From positions 4,464,001 to 4,528,000 of the forward strand of contig JASGKG010000001.1 of NCBI GenBank assembly GCA_047600805.1: a DNA stretch of 64,000 nt, read 5' to 3'. Shown here in pieces: positions 32,215 through 42,499 of the stretch. Source of the DNA: JADKHC01 sp047600805. Lineage in GTDB: Bacteria > Verrucomicrobiota > Verrucomicrobiia > Opitutales > Opitutaceae. A model generated the notes under the pieces. That model was not told where the DNA came from. It worked only from the letters and a program-made list of their open reading frames with translations, and did not search any database. Each line of letters opens with the position of its first letter. The stretch's first letter is position 1. A program made the translations under genes and the position numbers.

Positions 32215-35200
32215 ATGCAATTAAAACGTGTTCTCACTGCACTGATTGTTATAGTCACTCTATTTTCTGCCCGATTCGTGCGAGCAGATGGTCAAGTGAC
32301 CTGGGCTTCTTATGACGCGGGATCCCGAGTGAGTGCGTCTGCGGCTACTTTCGATCCGGCTACAGGGACGTACACATTCACTATCCCGGCCAACAAGTTT
32401 TATTCGTTTGTCACGACTGATTTTATCCCCCTCACGTTGGCGCAGCCTGGGACGGGCACCAATTATCTCACCGTCTCGTTCACAATGAGCGCCTCAGGTG
32501 GGTTCAGCACCGGAACGCAAGGCGAGCGTCGCTTCTTCATGGGGTTGTTCAATTCGAACGGCACGCCGCCCGCGGCGAGCGGCAACTTCACGGATGATTA
32601 TGGTGTATGGACGACAGTTCGGCCAAACACGACAGTGGCGAGTCTATCCTGCGAGGGGTTTGCCGCGCTGCAGTCGCTTACAAGTGGAACTTCGACAGTT
32701 CCTGCCAACCTTCTAGTGAATGTGAACTCCCCTACTCAGTTGAGTGGAACCACGCTAATACGCTCCGGCTCGAATGGCGGAGCTGGTACGCTCAATGACG
32801 GCCAACTAATAGATACAAGATTCCGCATCGCGGCCAGTACCACGGGGGCGATTTCTTTGGGAACCGGGGTAACAGCAACCACTGCCGGTGCTCTTTACAT
32901 CGACCACAATACGAATTCAGGAGACGCCGCAAATTCCACGCTCTACGTGGGTGTTAAAACCAGCACTTCCTCAACTGGAACGTTCTCCAGCTCAATTACG
33001 TTCAATGAATTTGGCTTTAGCTTTAACAATACAACGGCCAATCCAGTGACATTTACGCTCAGCGCGCTAAGCCTTAATGGTGTTCCATACTTCACGCCAA
33101 CCACGGGCCAGCCTCCGACGACGCTGACGGGGACAGCTGGCCAAAATGCGACAATATCCGTCTCTGTTGTGGGATCATCCCTGACTTACCAGTGGCAGAA
33201 AAGTACCGATGGAGGCACGACTTTCATACCCATCAGTGTGGGATCGAATTCGTCTGCTGGAACGGCCTCACTTGTCTTGCCTACGGTGACGAGTGCAGAT
33301 GACGGTATTTATAATGTGATTGTCAGCAATGCAGCTGGATCAGTGACGAGCACAAATTGCGCTCTGACGGTTGCATCTAGTTCGGTTGCTCCGTCAATCA
33401 CGACGCCACCGCAATCTGCAGTGATCCTCGTGGGAGGAGCAAATACGTTTGCGGTCGTTGCTGACGGTACAGCCCCTTTGACGTACAAATGGCAAAAGAG
33501 CACGGACACGGGAGTGACTTGGAATGATATAGCCGGAGCAACGAGTTCTACATACGCGATCACGAACGCTGTATTGTCTGATGCTGGCCAGTACCGCGTG
33601 ATTGTAGATAATGTTACTGCTACTCCCGCGACAAGCTCGGCGGCTACGCTCACGGTTAATCAAGTGCCCTCTATAACGACGCAGCCCGTGGGAGCCACAC
33701 TCAGCAGTGGGGGCGCTCTCTCGCTGACGGTTGCCGCCTATGGCACGCCTGCCTCTCTCAATTACCAATGGAAAAAGAACGGCGTTGATATTTCGGGGGC
33801 CACGAGTGACACCTACTCCGTTGCAACCGCCACTGGCGCCGATACCGGAAACTATACAGTTGTCGTATCCAATACGGCTGGATCGATCACGAGTTCGACG
33901 GCGGTTGTGAACGTGCTTTCATCGACGCTGACTGCTCCTGCTTTGTCGATAAAAGGAGGTTCGAGCGCGGCCTTCCCGGATTCCCCAATTACCCTCACGT
34001 TCAACGGCACCGTTGCCGCTGGTCTGTCTGGTGCGATCAAGATTTACGACGCGTCGAATGCTTCCACGCCGGTTGACACGATTGATTTTACCTCGGCCAC
34101 AGTGCGTACCGCGACTGCATCGCAGCTTGCATTGCCAATAAAGACGAAGTCAATTGGCTCGGCTTCTGGATTTAAATACTACCCCGTCGTTTTCTCGGGC
34201 AGCACGATCACCCTTTATCCGACCACTGGCGCGATTGCGTACGGGAAGACATATTACGTGACGATTGATGCCGGAGCGATTGTCGATGCGACCGGCGGCA
34301 GTGCGGCCGCCGTGTCGGATGCTTCGCTTACATTTACGACGAAGAGTTCGGGGCTGACCGCGGGCGCCACAACGATTACGGTGGCTGGCGATGGTTCAGG
34401 CGATTTCTGCACGGTGCAAGCGGCGTTGGATTTTGTTACGGCCGGCAACACGACGCCCACACGAATCAATATCAAAAACGGCACCTATTTCGAAATCGTT
34501 TATTTTACGGGTAAGCACAATTTGACGATCTGGGGCGAGAACTCATCGCTGACGAAAATCGTATACCCGAATAATAATACCTTTAATCCGGGCGGTTCCA
34601 TTTATCAGCGCGGCACTTTCTATGCGAATAGCGTTCATGATCTGGTTTTAGGTAATCTTACGATTCAGAACTCGACGCCCCAAACAGGATCACAAGCGGA
34701 GGCGTTGATTCTGACTGGTTCGAGTGTCACCACGGGCAAGAACGTCATCACAAAATGTAAGTTCTACAGCTATCAGGACACGGTTCAGATCAACAAGCAG
34801 GCTTATATAAGCGACTGCTATATCGAAGGTGATGTTGATTTCTTGTGGGGCGACGGGCCGTCATTCTTCGAAAACTGCGATATCCGCATGAAGCTTCGCT
34901 CGGGCTCTCCTGGGTACTTCTCTCAAATCCGCAACGGCAACGCGAACCACGGCTACGTTTTCCATAACTGCCGCTTCACCGCGGAAACCGGCCAAACCGG
35001 CACGTGGCTTGGTCGCATCGACCCCAACACCGGCCAATCCCCTTACAGCGAAGTTGTCATTTTGGATTCAATTTTCGGCGACGCTGGCAACACTTCATTC
35101 CTTAATACGACGACCGGCGTGAGTGGATCGAACTACAACTCCGGGTGGTGGCAGCTTAACAACTCCTCATCGACCACGGCAGCCGCCAATGTTCATAACT

Positions 35201-38200
35201 GGGTGAATACCATTGTCGACAAAGACGGTGCCGCGGTGGCGAGCCCGAGCAGTGACACATTCACGATCATGCCGACCGATGCGACCACTCAGGCAAATTA
35301 CCGCAATGTCACGTGGGTCTTGAACACAAACATCACTGGCACGAGCAATGGCACTTGGACGCCGGCGCTCACTCCGATCTTTATCACGCAACCATCAGGT
35401 GCGACGGTCGTGGGTGGTTCGGCTGCTTCGTTCTCGGTCGAGGTGGCGGGCGTACCTGCTGTGACTTATCAGTGGTACAAGGATAATGTCGCTATCACCG
35501 GGGCCACGAGCGCGACGTATAACATCGCTTCTGCGACCTCGGGGGATGCCGGCAGCTACACGGTTACGGCAACCAACGCCTCGGGTTCGCTCACCAGCTT
35601 GGCTGCGGTGCTTGTGGTTAACTCGTTGCCCACGATCTCTCGGCAGCCGACGGTGTCGCAGGCGGTAGGTGCGGGCACGCCCGTCACCTTCTCGGTTACA
35701 GCCACGGGCGGGGCTCTCAGTTATCAATGGTACAAAGACGGTGTGGCCGTTTCCGGTGCCACCGGAGCCACGCTCACGTTGGGTAATCCGCAGGTGAGCG
35801 ATTCCGGTGTTTACACGGTCGTCGTCACGGGTGCCTATGGTTCCACGACCAGCTCAGGCGGGACGTTGATCGTCGCCTCCGCGGGCGGCATGGTCTGGCA
35901 GTCCTATGACCAAACGGGGGCGCGCATCAGCGCCAACGCTGCGGCCTTTAACGCCGAAACCAATACCTATACCTTCACGATTCCGGCCAACACCACGTAC
36001 ACGTTGGTCACGCAGAGCTTCGCACCACTCACGCTCTCGAAACCTGCTTCTGGTTCCAATAACCTGCCTGTCACCTTCACGATGCAGGCTTCCGGTGGTT
36101 ACGGCACGAATGGTTCGGTGCAATTTGCCTACACTGGCTTCGGGCTCTTTAACGATGGCGGCACCGCCCCGGCTGCTACGGGCAACTTTACTGACGACAA
36201 GGGGCTTTGGATCGAAATGTATCAAAGTGCCGGTTCGGTGAGCATGAAGCCGCAAAGTGTTACCAGCGGTGTCCCGAACTGTCCGGTCAGTCTCTTCCAG
36301 AGCGATATCAACTCGCCGTACGGCATGGGCACGGGCACGGGCGGGGCGTTGGGCACGATCAACGATGGTGTCGCGGTCGACATGACGGTGCGGCCCTCGG
36401 GCTTGGCCTCGGGCCAGGTCCAACTTGGCACCTCTGCGAGCGCGATCGGCACCAGCGGCGGCGTAGTCGTAGATCATGCGACGGGCGGGTCAGTGCTTAA
36501 TCGTCGCGTCTACAGCAGCGCGTCCTCCGGACTTTCCGTTTCGAGCGCAGATATCACCTTTAATGAACTGGGTTATCATTTCCAGAATTCCACATCCAGC
36601 CCAGTCACGCTGCAGCTAAGCAATTTCACCGGCATCACGTCCGCGCCTTATTTCACGATCCATCCGCCAGCAGCAATGGCCGTCACGGTGGGCGACACGC
36701 TTACGCTGGCAGCGGCTGTTGCCGGAGGTCCTACCACCTATCATTGGCAGGTGAGCACGGATGGCGGCACGACCTATTCCGATATCGATACGACCGCGAA
36801 TGCGACCGCTGGTACCGCCACGTTGAGCATTGCCAATATGCAGTCCGGCAACGCCGGCAGCTATCGTTTGGTGATTAGCAATGGTGGTGGAAGCGCGACC
36901 AGTGCCGTGACCACTGTAACGGTTTCAGCTTCGCCTTTCGCTCCGGTCATTCAGGTTGCTCCGACTGACAAGACCGTTGTGGCGGGCACGGCAACATCGT
37001 TGCGGGTTGTCGCCAGCGGCACCACTCCGGTGACCTATCAATGGCAGAGAGACGGCGTCAATGTCGCGTCTGCCACCACCGATACGTTGGCGTTTGCTTC
37101 GGTGACAATTGCTGACAGCGGCAGTTATACGGTGGTCGTTGCCAACGGCCAGGGTTCAGTGACGAGCAGTCCTGCGATCCTGAATGTCACCCAAGCACCG
37201 GTGATCACTACCCAGCCGGCGAGCGCGACGGTAACGGCTGGTTCGGCTGTCAACCTTTCCGTCGCGGTTGCGGCGGCACCCGCTCCCACTTATCAGTGGA
37301 AAAAGAACAGTGTTGATATTGCTGGGGCGACGAGCAGCACGCTCTCGATTCCGAGCGCCTCGCTGGCGGACGTCGGCAATTACACCGTGGTGATTACCAA
37401 CTCTGCAGGCAACGTCACCAGCGCCATCGCTGCGGTCAACGTTCTATCGTCCGGCCTCTCGGTCACGAGCAAGGCGCCGGCGACGGCGGCGACCAGCGCG
37501 CTTCCGGATGCTCCGCTTACACTCACGTTCAACCAGCCCATCACGGCGGGTATTTCCGGGACGATCAAAATCTACGATGCGTCCAACCCGACCACGCCGG
37601 TTGATACAATCAACTTCAGCTCGCCGACGGTGCGGAGCGCCACCTCATATCTGATGGCTCTGCCAATTCAGACGAAGACGATCGGCACCCTTGCAGGCTT
37701 CAATTATTACCCGGTGATGATTTCCGGCAACACGGCGACCATCTACCCGCGCAACCTCAGCCTCACGTATGGAAAAACGTACTACGTGACGATTGATGCT
37801 GGGACATTCCTCGATAGCACGGGCGCGACGTTCGCAGGGTTTAGCGACAGCACGACATGGACGTTCACAACCAAGGCTGCTCCAGCGACTGCGTCCACCT
37901 ATACTGTAGCGGCGGATGGCAGCGGAGACTTTGCGAGTGTACAAGCGGTGCTCGATTTCATCCCCGCCTCCAATATGGCTGCGACCACAATCTATATAAA
38001 AGACGGTACTTATACGGAAATCGTCTACTGGACGACCAAGAATAATCTGACGATCCGCGGTCAGAGCCGTGCAGGCACGATCGTCGGTTATCCGAATAAC
38101 AATACGTTGAACCCGATGGGCACGAACGGCCGCGCTGCCTTTGAAGGACGCAATAGCACCGGTACGCTGCTTACGAATCTGACAATTAAAAACTTCACCT

Positions 38201-41200
38201 CGGCCACCGGCTCGCAGGCGGAGGCTGTCTACTTCAACAACACCGACACCCAACAAACCATCATCACCAACGTTAACCTGATCTCGTTCCAAGACACGTT
38301 GAATGTGAACGGGCCCACGTATGTGTATAACACCTACATCGAAGGCGACACCGATTTCATGTGGGGCAATGGGCCTGTCTTCTTTGAAAATTGCGAATTG
38401 AAGATGCTGAGCTCGGCCAATTACTTCACACAGGTCCGCAATCCTGCGACCAACCATGGCTTTGTTTATTACAATTGTTTGTTTAGCGCCAAGGATGGTG
38501 TCACTGGGACTTACCTCGGTCGGCTCAATCAGAACACGCCGGCTTACACGGAAGTCGTCTTGATCAACTGCCGTGAGGACGACGATATGATGCTGCCGGC
38601 AGCTTGGGACTTGAACGGCAATACCTCTGCTCAAGCCTCGGCCAACACTCTCGTGGTGGAATACAACTGCACACTGCAGACCGCAGGCTCGCCCGTTGAC
38701 CTGTCTGGTCGTGTTTCGTGGGCCAAGACTTGGAACTCTGTTACAAACGCCACGGATATTGCGAACTACAGCAATGTCTACTGGGTCCTGAATACCCAGA
38801 AGAACGGTACGGCAAAGAGCACGCCGACGACTTGGACTCCGACTTTGGCGCCGCTGATCCTAACCCAGCCTACTGGAGTAACGGTAAACGCAGGTTCGTC
38901 GGTAAATTTAAACGTGGACGTCACGGCGATTCCGGCAGCTTCCTATCAGTGGTACAAAGATGGCGCTGCCATTTCGGGTGCCACGGCGGCGACGTATGCG
39001 GTCGCGGCAGCTGACACACCGAACGCTGGAAGCTACACGGTTGCTATCACCAATTCGGCAGGGACTGTCACGAGCAGCGCTGCCGTCGTGGTCGTGAATG
39101 GCGGCTCGTCCTCGAGCTCCTCCAGCAGTTCCTCCTCCTCGGGTTCGTCCTCGAGCTCAAGCAGTTCTTCCAGCTCCAGCTCTTCGTCTTCGGGTGGCTC
39201 GAGTTCGTCTTCCTCTTCGAGTAGCAGTAGCTCGTCCAGCTCGAGCTCTTCGTCCTCGGGCGGTGCGACGGGACCGGCTGCGCCTGTGGCCTCGGCTGCG
39301 ACGAGCGTCACAACAACCGGCTTCACGGCTAACTGGGCTGCTTCGACCGGTGCCACAGGTTACCGCCTCGATGTTTCTACGAGCAGCACGTTTGGTTCGT
39401 ACCTCACCGGTTATCAGGACCTCGATGTTGGCGCGGTGACGACTAAAGCGATTACGGGCCTGACGGCGAACACGGCCTATTACTATCGCGTACGCGCTTA
39501 CAACGCCACCGGCACGAGCGCGGCGTCGAGTGTGATCTCTGTGGTTACTTCGTCCACCGCATCTTCAAGCAGTCCGATCGTTCACGATACTTGGAAAGAT
39601 GCAGATCGCACCGATCCTGTTTCTCCCACCTATGCCGAGAACAATGGTGTAACAGGCACGGATGCGGACAGCGATGGCGATGTGGAGTCGGCTTGGTTCA
39701 ACGCCGGCACCGGTTCATCGCTCACCGCGACTGCGGGCCATCTCACCGCCACCGTTCCGGCCACCGGGTCTCAGTCTATCTACACCTATTTCGCTCCTGA
39801 ATCGACGCCGGTTACTTTGGCGGCGGGCGATACTCTCAAGATTAAGTGGGTTTTCACGCCGACCGACGTGAATGCGACGAACGCCAACCAAGGCTTCGGT
39901 CTCGCGGTGGTGCGGACGCCTTCTGGCAGCCGGTCCACCGCTGACGCGAGTATTTCGCAAGCCGCTTTTGCTGGCTATGCGATGTTCATGAACATGGGGC
40001 AGACTTTGGGGCACAGCAGCTCGTTCCAACTGCGTCGTTGGGGTCTGGGATCGGGTGTTGCGGGTAACTTACTCGGCACCCAAGGCAACTGGACGGCTCT
40101 TGTCAACGGGGCTGGCGCCGTCTCAGCCGCACAGGGGTACACCTCGGGCAGCACGTACACGTTCACCATGACGATCACTCGTGATGCCACGACGCCGACG
40201 AACTTGAACGTCACTGCCACGATGGTAGGCGGCACGCTCCTCGGCACTGGCACCATGTCGGTGAGTTACACAGATACCACTCCGAACGGCTTCACGTTCG
40301 ACACCTTTGACGTTCGTCCTACCTCGGCTGCGACCACCGCGGCGACGATCGACACGAGCCTCTTCGAGGTGACCTATATTCCACAAACAGCGGCACCGAC
40401 CATCGTGACACAGCCCGTGGCAAGCACGGTCGATCTTGGTACAAACGCAACCTTCACGGTCGTGGCCAACGGTGGATCACTGGCCTATCAGTGGAAGAAG
40501 GGCTCCACGAACTTGAGCGACGTTTCTGGCCATATCTCGGGAGCAACCTCCAACACGCTCGTCCTTACGGGTGTCCAAGCGGCTGACGCTGGAGACTACT
40601 CCGTTGTTGTTACCAACTCGGGTGGCACGGCGGCGAGCAACGCCGCGACTCTCACGGTCAACACCGCCGGAACCGCTCCTTCCATCGCTACTCAGCCGAA
40701 CAGCTTGAGCGTTTCAGCCGGAACCGCGGCTTCGTTCTCCGTCGGCGTGAGCGGCACTGCTCCTTTTACGTATCAGTGGCAGAAGAGCTCGGACGGTTCG
40801 ACCTACAGCGATATCTCAAGCGCCACAGCTGCCACGTACAGCATTGCGAGCACGGTCGCTGGCGACACGGGATTCTACCGCGTGGTGGTAACCAATAGTT
40901 ATGGTTCTGCCACCAGCACCGGCGTTGCGTTAACCGTGACGTCGTCGACAACTCCTGGCTCGATTACGCCTGACGGTTTCGCGGCCAGTGTGACGGGCGG
41001 TGCAGCCGGTACGACCGTTACTGTGACGAATGCGACGGATCTCTCGACCTACGCAAGGTCGACCACGCCGTACGATATCGTGATTTCAGGCACGATCGAC
41101 CTCGGAGATCCCGACGTTTCGGGCCAAGGCAAGATCAGCGTCACCTCGAACAAGACCCTGCGCGGCGCAAATACCAGCGCCACGATCAAGGGCACCGTGA

Positions 41201-42381
41201 ACATCAGTAATGCCAATAACGTGATCGTCCGTAATCTCAATATCACGCAGCCTCTCGGTAATACCACGGGGACCCCGCAGGGCTACGATGCAGTCACGGT
41301 CGATTCCTCCACGAATGTCCTGGTGACGAAGTGCTCGATCTACGATGCGACCGACGGCAATTTGGATATCGTAAAAGGTTCCGACAACGTGACGGTTTCC
41401 TGGTGTAAGTTCTACTACACCCGCACAACCGGCCATCGTTTCTCGAACCTGATTGGTTCGGCTGACGACGATGTTGGCACCGCTCCTGGCAATGGAATCA
41501 ACAACTACCATCACACATGGCATCACAACTGGTGGTCGACAGGTTGTATGCAGCGCATGCTCGCCTGTCGTTTCGGCGGCGCCCACATGTATAACAACTA
41601 TTGGGATTGCGCCGGTGACGACTATTGTACGGAGACGCGCAACATCGCCTCCATGTTGAGCGAGCATAACTATTATGATGGTGTTAAGGACCCGCTCGCG
41701 AAACGCACGGCTCTGCCGAACGACGTCAGTTACCTAAAGACGATCAACAACGTCTTCAACAACTGCACGGGCTCTCAGATCACGAGCGACGACCCGGTGT
41801 TCACGCCGCCATACTCGTACAAGCTTTATGCGACCACCGCCGTTCCCGCGCTGGTGAAGGCAGGAGCCGGTAACGTTGCGGTCGACGCGCCTGCTGCTCT
41901 GACCGCTTCGATCACCGGTCCGACCGCGCAGGTCGCCTCGGGTGCTTCTTTCACGCTCACCGCAGTACCCAGCGGCTTCTCGGCCACTTCTTACCAGTGG
42001 CGCTTGAACAACTCGGCCATCACGAGCGCGACGAATTCGACGTATGTCGTTTCCAGCGCTTCGAGTGCCAACGCTGGTGTCTACAGCGTGGTTCTTGGTT
42101 CCGCGACCAACGAGTATGTGGTCAGCACGCCGATCACCGTGACTGTTGGTTCAAGCAGTTCGTCTTCCTCGTCGAGCTCTTCAAGTTCGAGTAGTTCGTC
42201 CTCGTCCTCCTCGAGCTCCTCCAGCAGTTCGTCGAGCTCTTCGAGTAGTTCAAGCGGTGGTTCGTCCTCCGGGCCCATTGTGCTGCCTCCTCAGCATGGT
42301 GGTGGCGCTCCCAGCGACTGGTTCTTCGCCGCTTTGCTGGCGGTGGCCGCAGTTCGTGGCCTGACCCGGCGAAAGAAATAG
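32215..42381 (+). CDS. Giant secreted multi-domain pectinase (two methylesterases, one pectate lyase)
   Basis: A 3388-residue exported protein. I start it at ATG 32215, which gives a clean signal peptide (MQLKRVLTALIVIVTLFSAR); the frame is open from 32122. Order by base position: beta domain A (32290-33085), three Ig-like domains, a Big_5-like domain, pectinesterase 1 (34370-35380; QAEAL, YQDTV, DFLWG, LGR), two Ig, beta domain B (35880-36640), three Ig, Big_5-like, pectinesterase 2 (37900-38850; QAEAV, FQDTL, DFMWG, LGR), Ig, poly-Ser, FN3, a lectin-like domain, two Ig, a family-1 pectate lyase (40960-41880; NYHHTWHHNWW, CRFGGAHMYNNYW), Ig, poly-Ser, and a tail with GGGAPSDWFF, a helix and RRKK. 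It would demethylate and cleave pectin at the cell surface. Confidence 0.9.
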   Translation: MQLKRVLTALIVIVTLFSARFVRADGQVTWASYDAGSRVSASAATFDPATGTYTFTIPANKFYSFVTTDFIPLTLAQPGTGTNYLTVSFTMSASGGFSTGTQGERRFFMGLFNSNGTPPAASGNFTDDYGVWTTVRPNTTVASLSCEGFAALQSLTSGTSTVPANLLVNVNSPTQLSGTTLIRSGSNGGAGTLNDGQLIDTRFRIAASTTGAISLGTGVTATTAGALYIDHNTNSGDAANSTLYVGVKTSTSSTGTFSSSITFNEFGFSFNNTTANPVTFTLSALSLNGVPYFTPTTGQPPTTLTGTAGQNATISVSVVGSSLTYQWQKSTDGGTTFIPISVGSNSSAGTASLVLPTVTSADDGIYNVIVSNAAGSVTSTNCALTVASSSVAPSITTPPQSAVILVGGANTFAVVADGTAPLTYKWQKSTDTGVTWNDIAGATSSTYAITNAVLSDAGQYRVIVDNVTATPATSSAATLTVNQVPSITTQPVGATLSSGGALSLTVAAYGTPASLNYQWKKNGVDISGATSDTYSVATATGADTGNYTVVVSNTAGSITSSTAVVNVLSSTLTAPALSIKGGSSAAFPDSPITLTFNGTVAAGLSGAIKIYDASNASTPVDTIDFTSATVRTATASQLALPIKTKSIGSASGFKYYPVVFSGSTITLYPTTGAIAYGKTYYVTIDAGAIVDATGGSAAAVSDASLTFTTKSSGLTAGATTITVAGDGSGDFCTVQAALDFVTAGNTTPTRINIKNGTYFEIVYFTGKHNLTIWGENSSLTKIVYPNNNTFNPGGSIYQRGTFYANSVHDLVLGNLTIQNSTPQTGSQAEALILTGSSVTTGKNVITKCKFYSYQDTVQINKQAYISDCYIEGDVDFLWGDGPSFFENCDIRMKLRSGSPGYFSQIRNGNANHGYVFHNCRFTAETGQTGTWLGRIDPNTGQSPYSEVVILDSIFGDAGNTSFLNTTTGVSGSNYNSGWWQLNNSSSTTAAANVHNWVNTIVDKDGAAVASPSSDTFTIMPTDATTQANYRNVTWVLNTNITGTSNGTWTPALTPIFITQPSGATVVGGSAASFSVEVAGVPAVTYQWYKDNVAITGATSATYNIASATSGDAGSYTVTATNASGSLTSLAAVLVVNSLPTISRQPTVSQAVGAGTPVTFSVTATGGALSYQWYKDGVAVSGATGATLTLGNPQVSDSGVYTVVVTGAYGSTTSSGGTLIVASAGGMVWQSYDQTGARISANAAAFNAETNTYTFTIPANTTYTLVTQSFAPLTLSKPASGSNNLPVTFTMQASGGYGTNGSVQFAYTGFGLFNDGGTAPAATGNFTDDKGLWIEMYQSAGSVSMKPQSVTSGVPNCPVSLFQSDINSPYGMGTGTGGALGTINDGVAVDMTVRPSGLASGQVQLGTSASAIGTSGGVVVDHATGGSVLNRRVYSSASSGLSVSSADITFNELGYHFQNSTSSPVTLQLSNFTGITSAPYFTIHPPAAMAVTVGDTLTLAAAVAGGPTTYHWQVSTDGGTTYSDIDTTANATAGTATLSIANMQSGNAGSYRLVISNGGGSATSAVTTVTVSASPFAPVIQVAPTDKTVVAGTATSLRVVASGTTPVTYQWQRDGVNVASATTDTLAFASVTIADSGSYTVVVANGQGSVTSSPAILNVTQAPVITTQPASATVTAGSAVNLSVAVAAAPAPTYQWKKNSVDIAGATSSTLSIPSASLADVGNYTVVITNSAGNVTSAIAAVNVLSSGLSVTSKAPATAATSALPDAPLTLTFNQPITAGISGTIKIYDASNPTTPVDTINFSSPTVRSATSYLMALPIQTKTIGTLAGFNYYPVMISGNTATIYPRNLSLTYGKTYYVTIDAGTFLDSTGATFAGFSDSTTWTFTTKAAPATASTYTVAADGSGDFASVQAVLDFIPASNMAATTIYIKDGTYTEIVYWTTKNNLTIRGQSRAGTIVGYPNNNTLNPMGTNGRAAFEGRNSTGTLLTNLTIKNFTSATGSQAEAVYFNNTDTQQTIITNVNLISFQDTLNVNGPTYVYNTYIEGDTDFMWGNGPVFFENCELKMLSSANYFTQVRNPATNHGFVYYNCLFSAKDGVTGTYLGRLNQNTPAYTEVVLINCREDDDMMLPAAWDLNGNTSAQASANTLVVEYNCTLQTAGSPVDLSGRVSWAKTWNSVTNATDIANYSNVYWVLNTQKNGTAKSTPTTWTPTLAPLILTQPTGVTVNAGSSVNLNVDVTAIPAASYQWYKDGAAISGATAATYAVAAADTPNAGSYTVAITNSAGTVTSSAAVVVVNGGSSSSSSSSSSSSGSSSSSSSSSSSSSSSSGGSSSSSSSSSSSSSSSSSSSSGGATGPAAPVASAATSVTTTGFTANWAASTGATGYRLDVSTSSTFGSYLTGYQDLDVGAVTTKAITGLTANTAYYYRVRAYNATGTSAASSVISVVTSSTASSSSPIVHDTWKDADRTDPVSPTYAENNGVTGTDADSDGDVESAWFNAGTGSSLTATAGHLTATVPATGSQSIYTYFAPESTPVTLAAGDTLKIKWVFTPTDVNATNANQGFGLAVVRTPSGSRSTADASISQAAFAGYAMFMNMGQTLGHSSSFQLRRWGLGSGVAGNLLGTQGNWTALVNGAGAVSAAQGYTSGSTYTFTMTITRDATTPTNLNVTATMVGGTLLGTGTMSVSYTDTTPNGFTFDTFDVRPTSAATTAATIDTSLFEVTYIPQTAAPTIVTQPVASTVDLGTNATFTVVANGGSLAYQWKKGSTNLSDVSGHISGATSNTLVLTGVQAADAGDYSVVVTNSGGTAASNAATLTVNTAGTAPSIATQPNSLSVSAGTAASFSVGVSGTAPFTYQWQKSSDGSTYSDISSATAATYSIASTVAGDTGFYRVVVTNSYGSATSTGVALTVTSSTTPGSITPDGFAASVTGGAAGTTVTVTNATDLSTYARSTTPYDIVISGTIDLGDPDVSGQGKISVTSNKTLRGANTSATIKGTVNISNANNVIVRNLNITQPLGNTTGTPQGYDAVTVDSSTNVLVTKCSIYDATDGNLDIVKGSDNVTVSWCKFYYTRTTGHRFSNLIGSADDDVGTAPGNGINNYHHTWHHNWWSTGCMQRMLACRFGGAHMYNNYWDCAGDDYCTETRNIASMLSEHNYYDGVKDPLAKRTALPNDVSYLKTINNVFNNCTGSQITSDDPVFTPPYSYKLYATTAVPALVKAGAGNVAVDAPAALTASITGPTAQVASGASFTLTAVPSGFSATSYQWRLNNSAITSATNSTYVVSSASSANAGVYSVVLGSATNEYVVSTPITVTVGSSSSSSSSSSSSSSSSSSSSSSSSSSSSSSSSSSSGGSSSGPIVLPPQHGGGAPSDWFFAALLAVAAVRGLTRRKK
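39106..39258 (+). repeat. Poly-serine/glycine linker repeat 1 inside the pectinase gene
   Basis: About 50 codons of almost pure serine with single Gly-Gly or Gly breaks, using mixed TCG, TCC, AGC and AGT codons, so the DNA is not a simple repeat. It separates the pectinesterase half from the FN3/pectate-lyase half and is a flexible linker of the kind common in secreted cellulases and pectinases. Confidence 0.9.
42151..42257 (+). repeat. Poly-serine linker repeat 2 inside the pectinase gene
   Basis: About 36 serine codons just before the GGSSSGP segment and the C-terminal anchoring tail. It probably holds the enzyme away from the surface anchor. Confidence 0.9.
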
Positions 42382-42413
42382 GCGAACACGCCAGATTTAG
42401 TGGGGCGTTCCGT

Positions 42414-42457
42414 AGCTCCTGCTTGTGTATCATGTTCACAGGCAGGAGCTTTTTTTT
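42414..42457 (+). terminator. Rho-independent terminator of the pectinase gene
   Basis: AGCTCCTGC-TTGTG, loop, CACAG-GCAGGAGCT, then TTTTTTT, 32 bases after the stop codon. Confidence 0.88.
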
Positions 42458-42499
42458 GCCCTGAAATATTTTTAAGAAATCCCGTAACAAACCCCGGCT

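Noticed and set aside
37645..38634. 329-residue minus-strand frame inside the second pectinesterase domain
   Set aside because: It overlaps a domain with clear catalytic motifs on the plus strand, and its own translation is valine/arginine-rich without motifs.
39106..39258. Poly-serine tract as a DNA minisatellite or sequencing artefact
   Set aside because: Serine codons are mixed (TCG, TCC, AGC, AGT), so the protein and not the DNA is repetitive, and a second linker of the same kind lies near the C-terminus.
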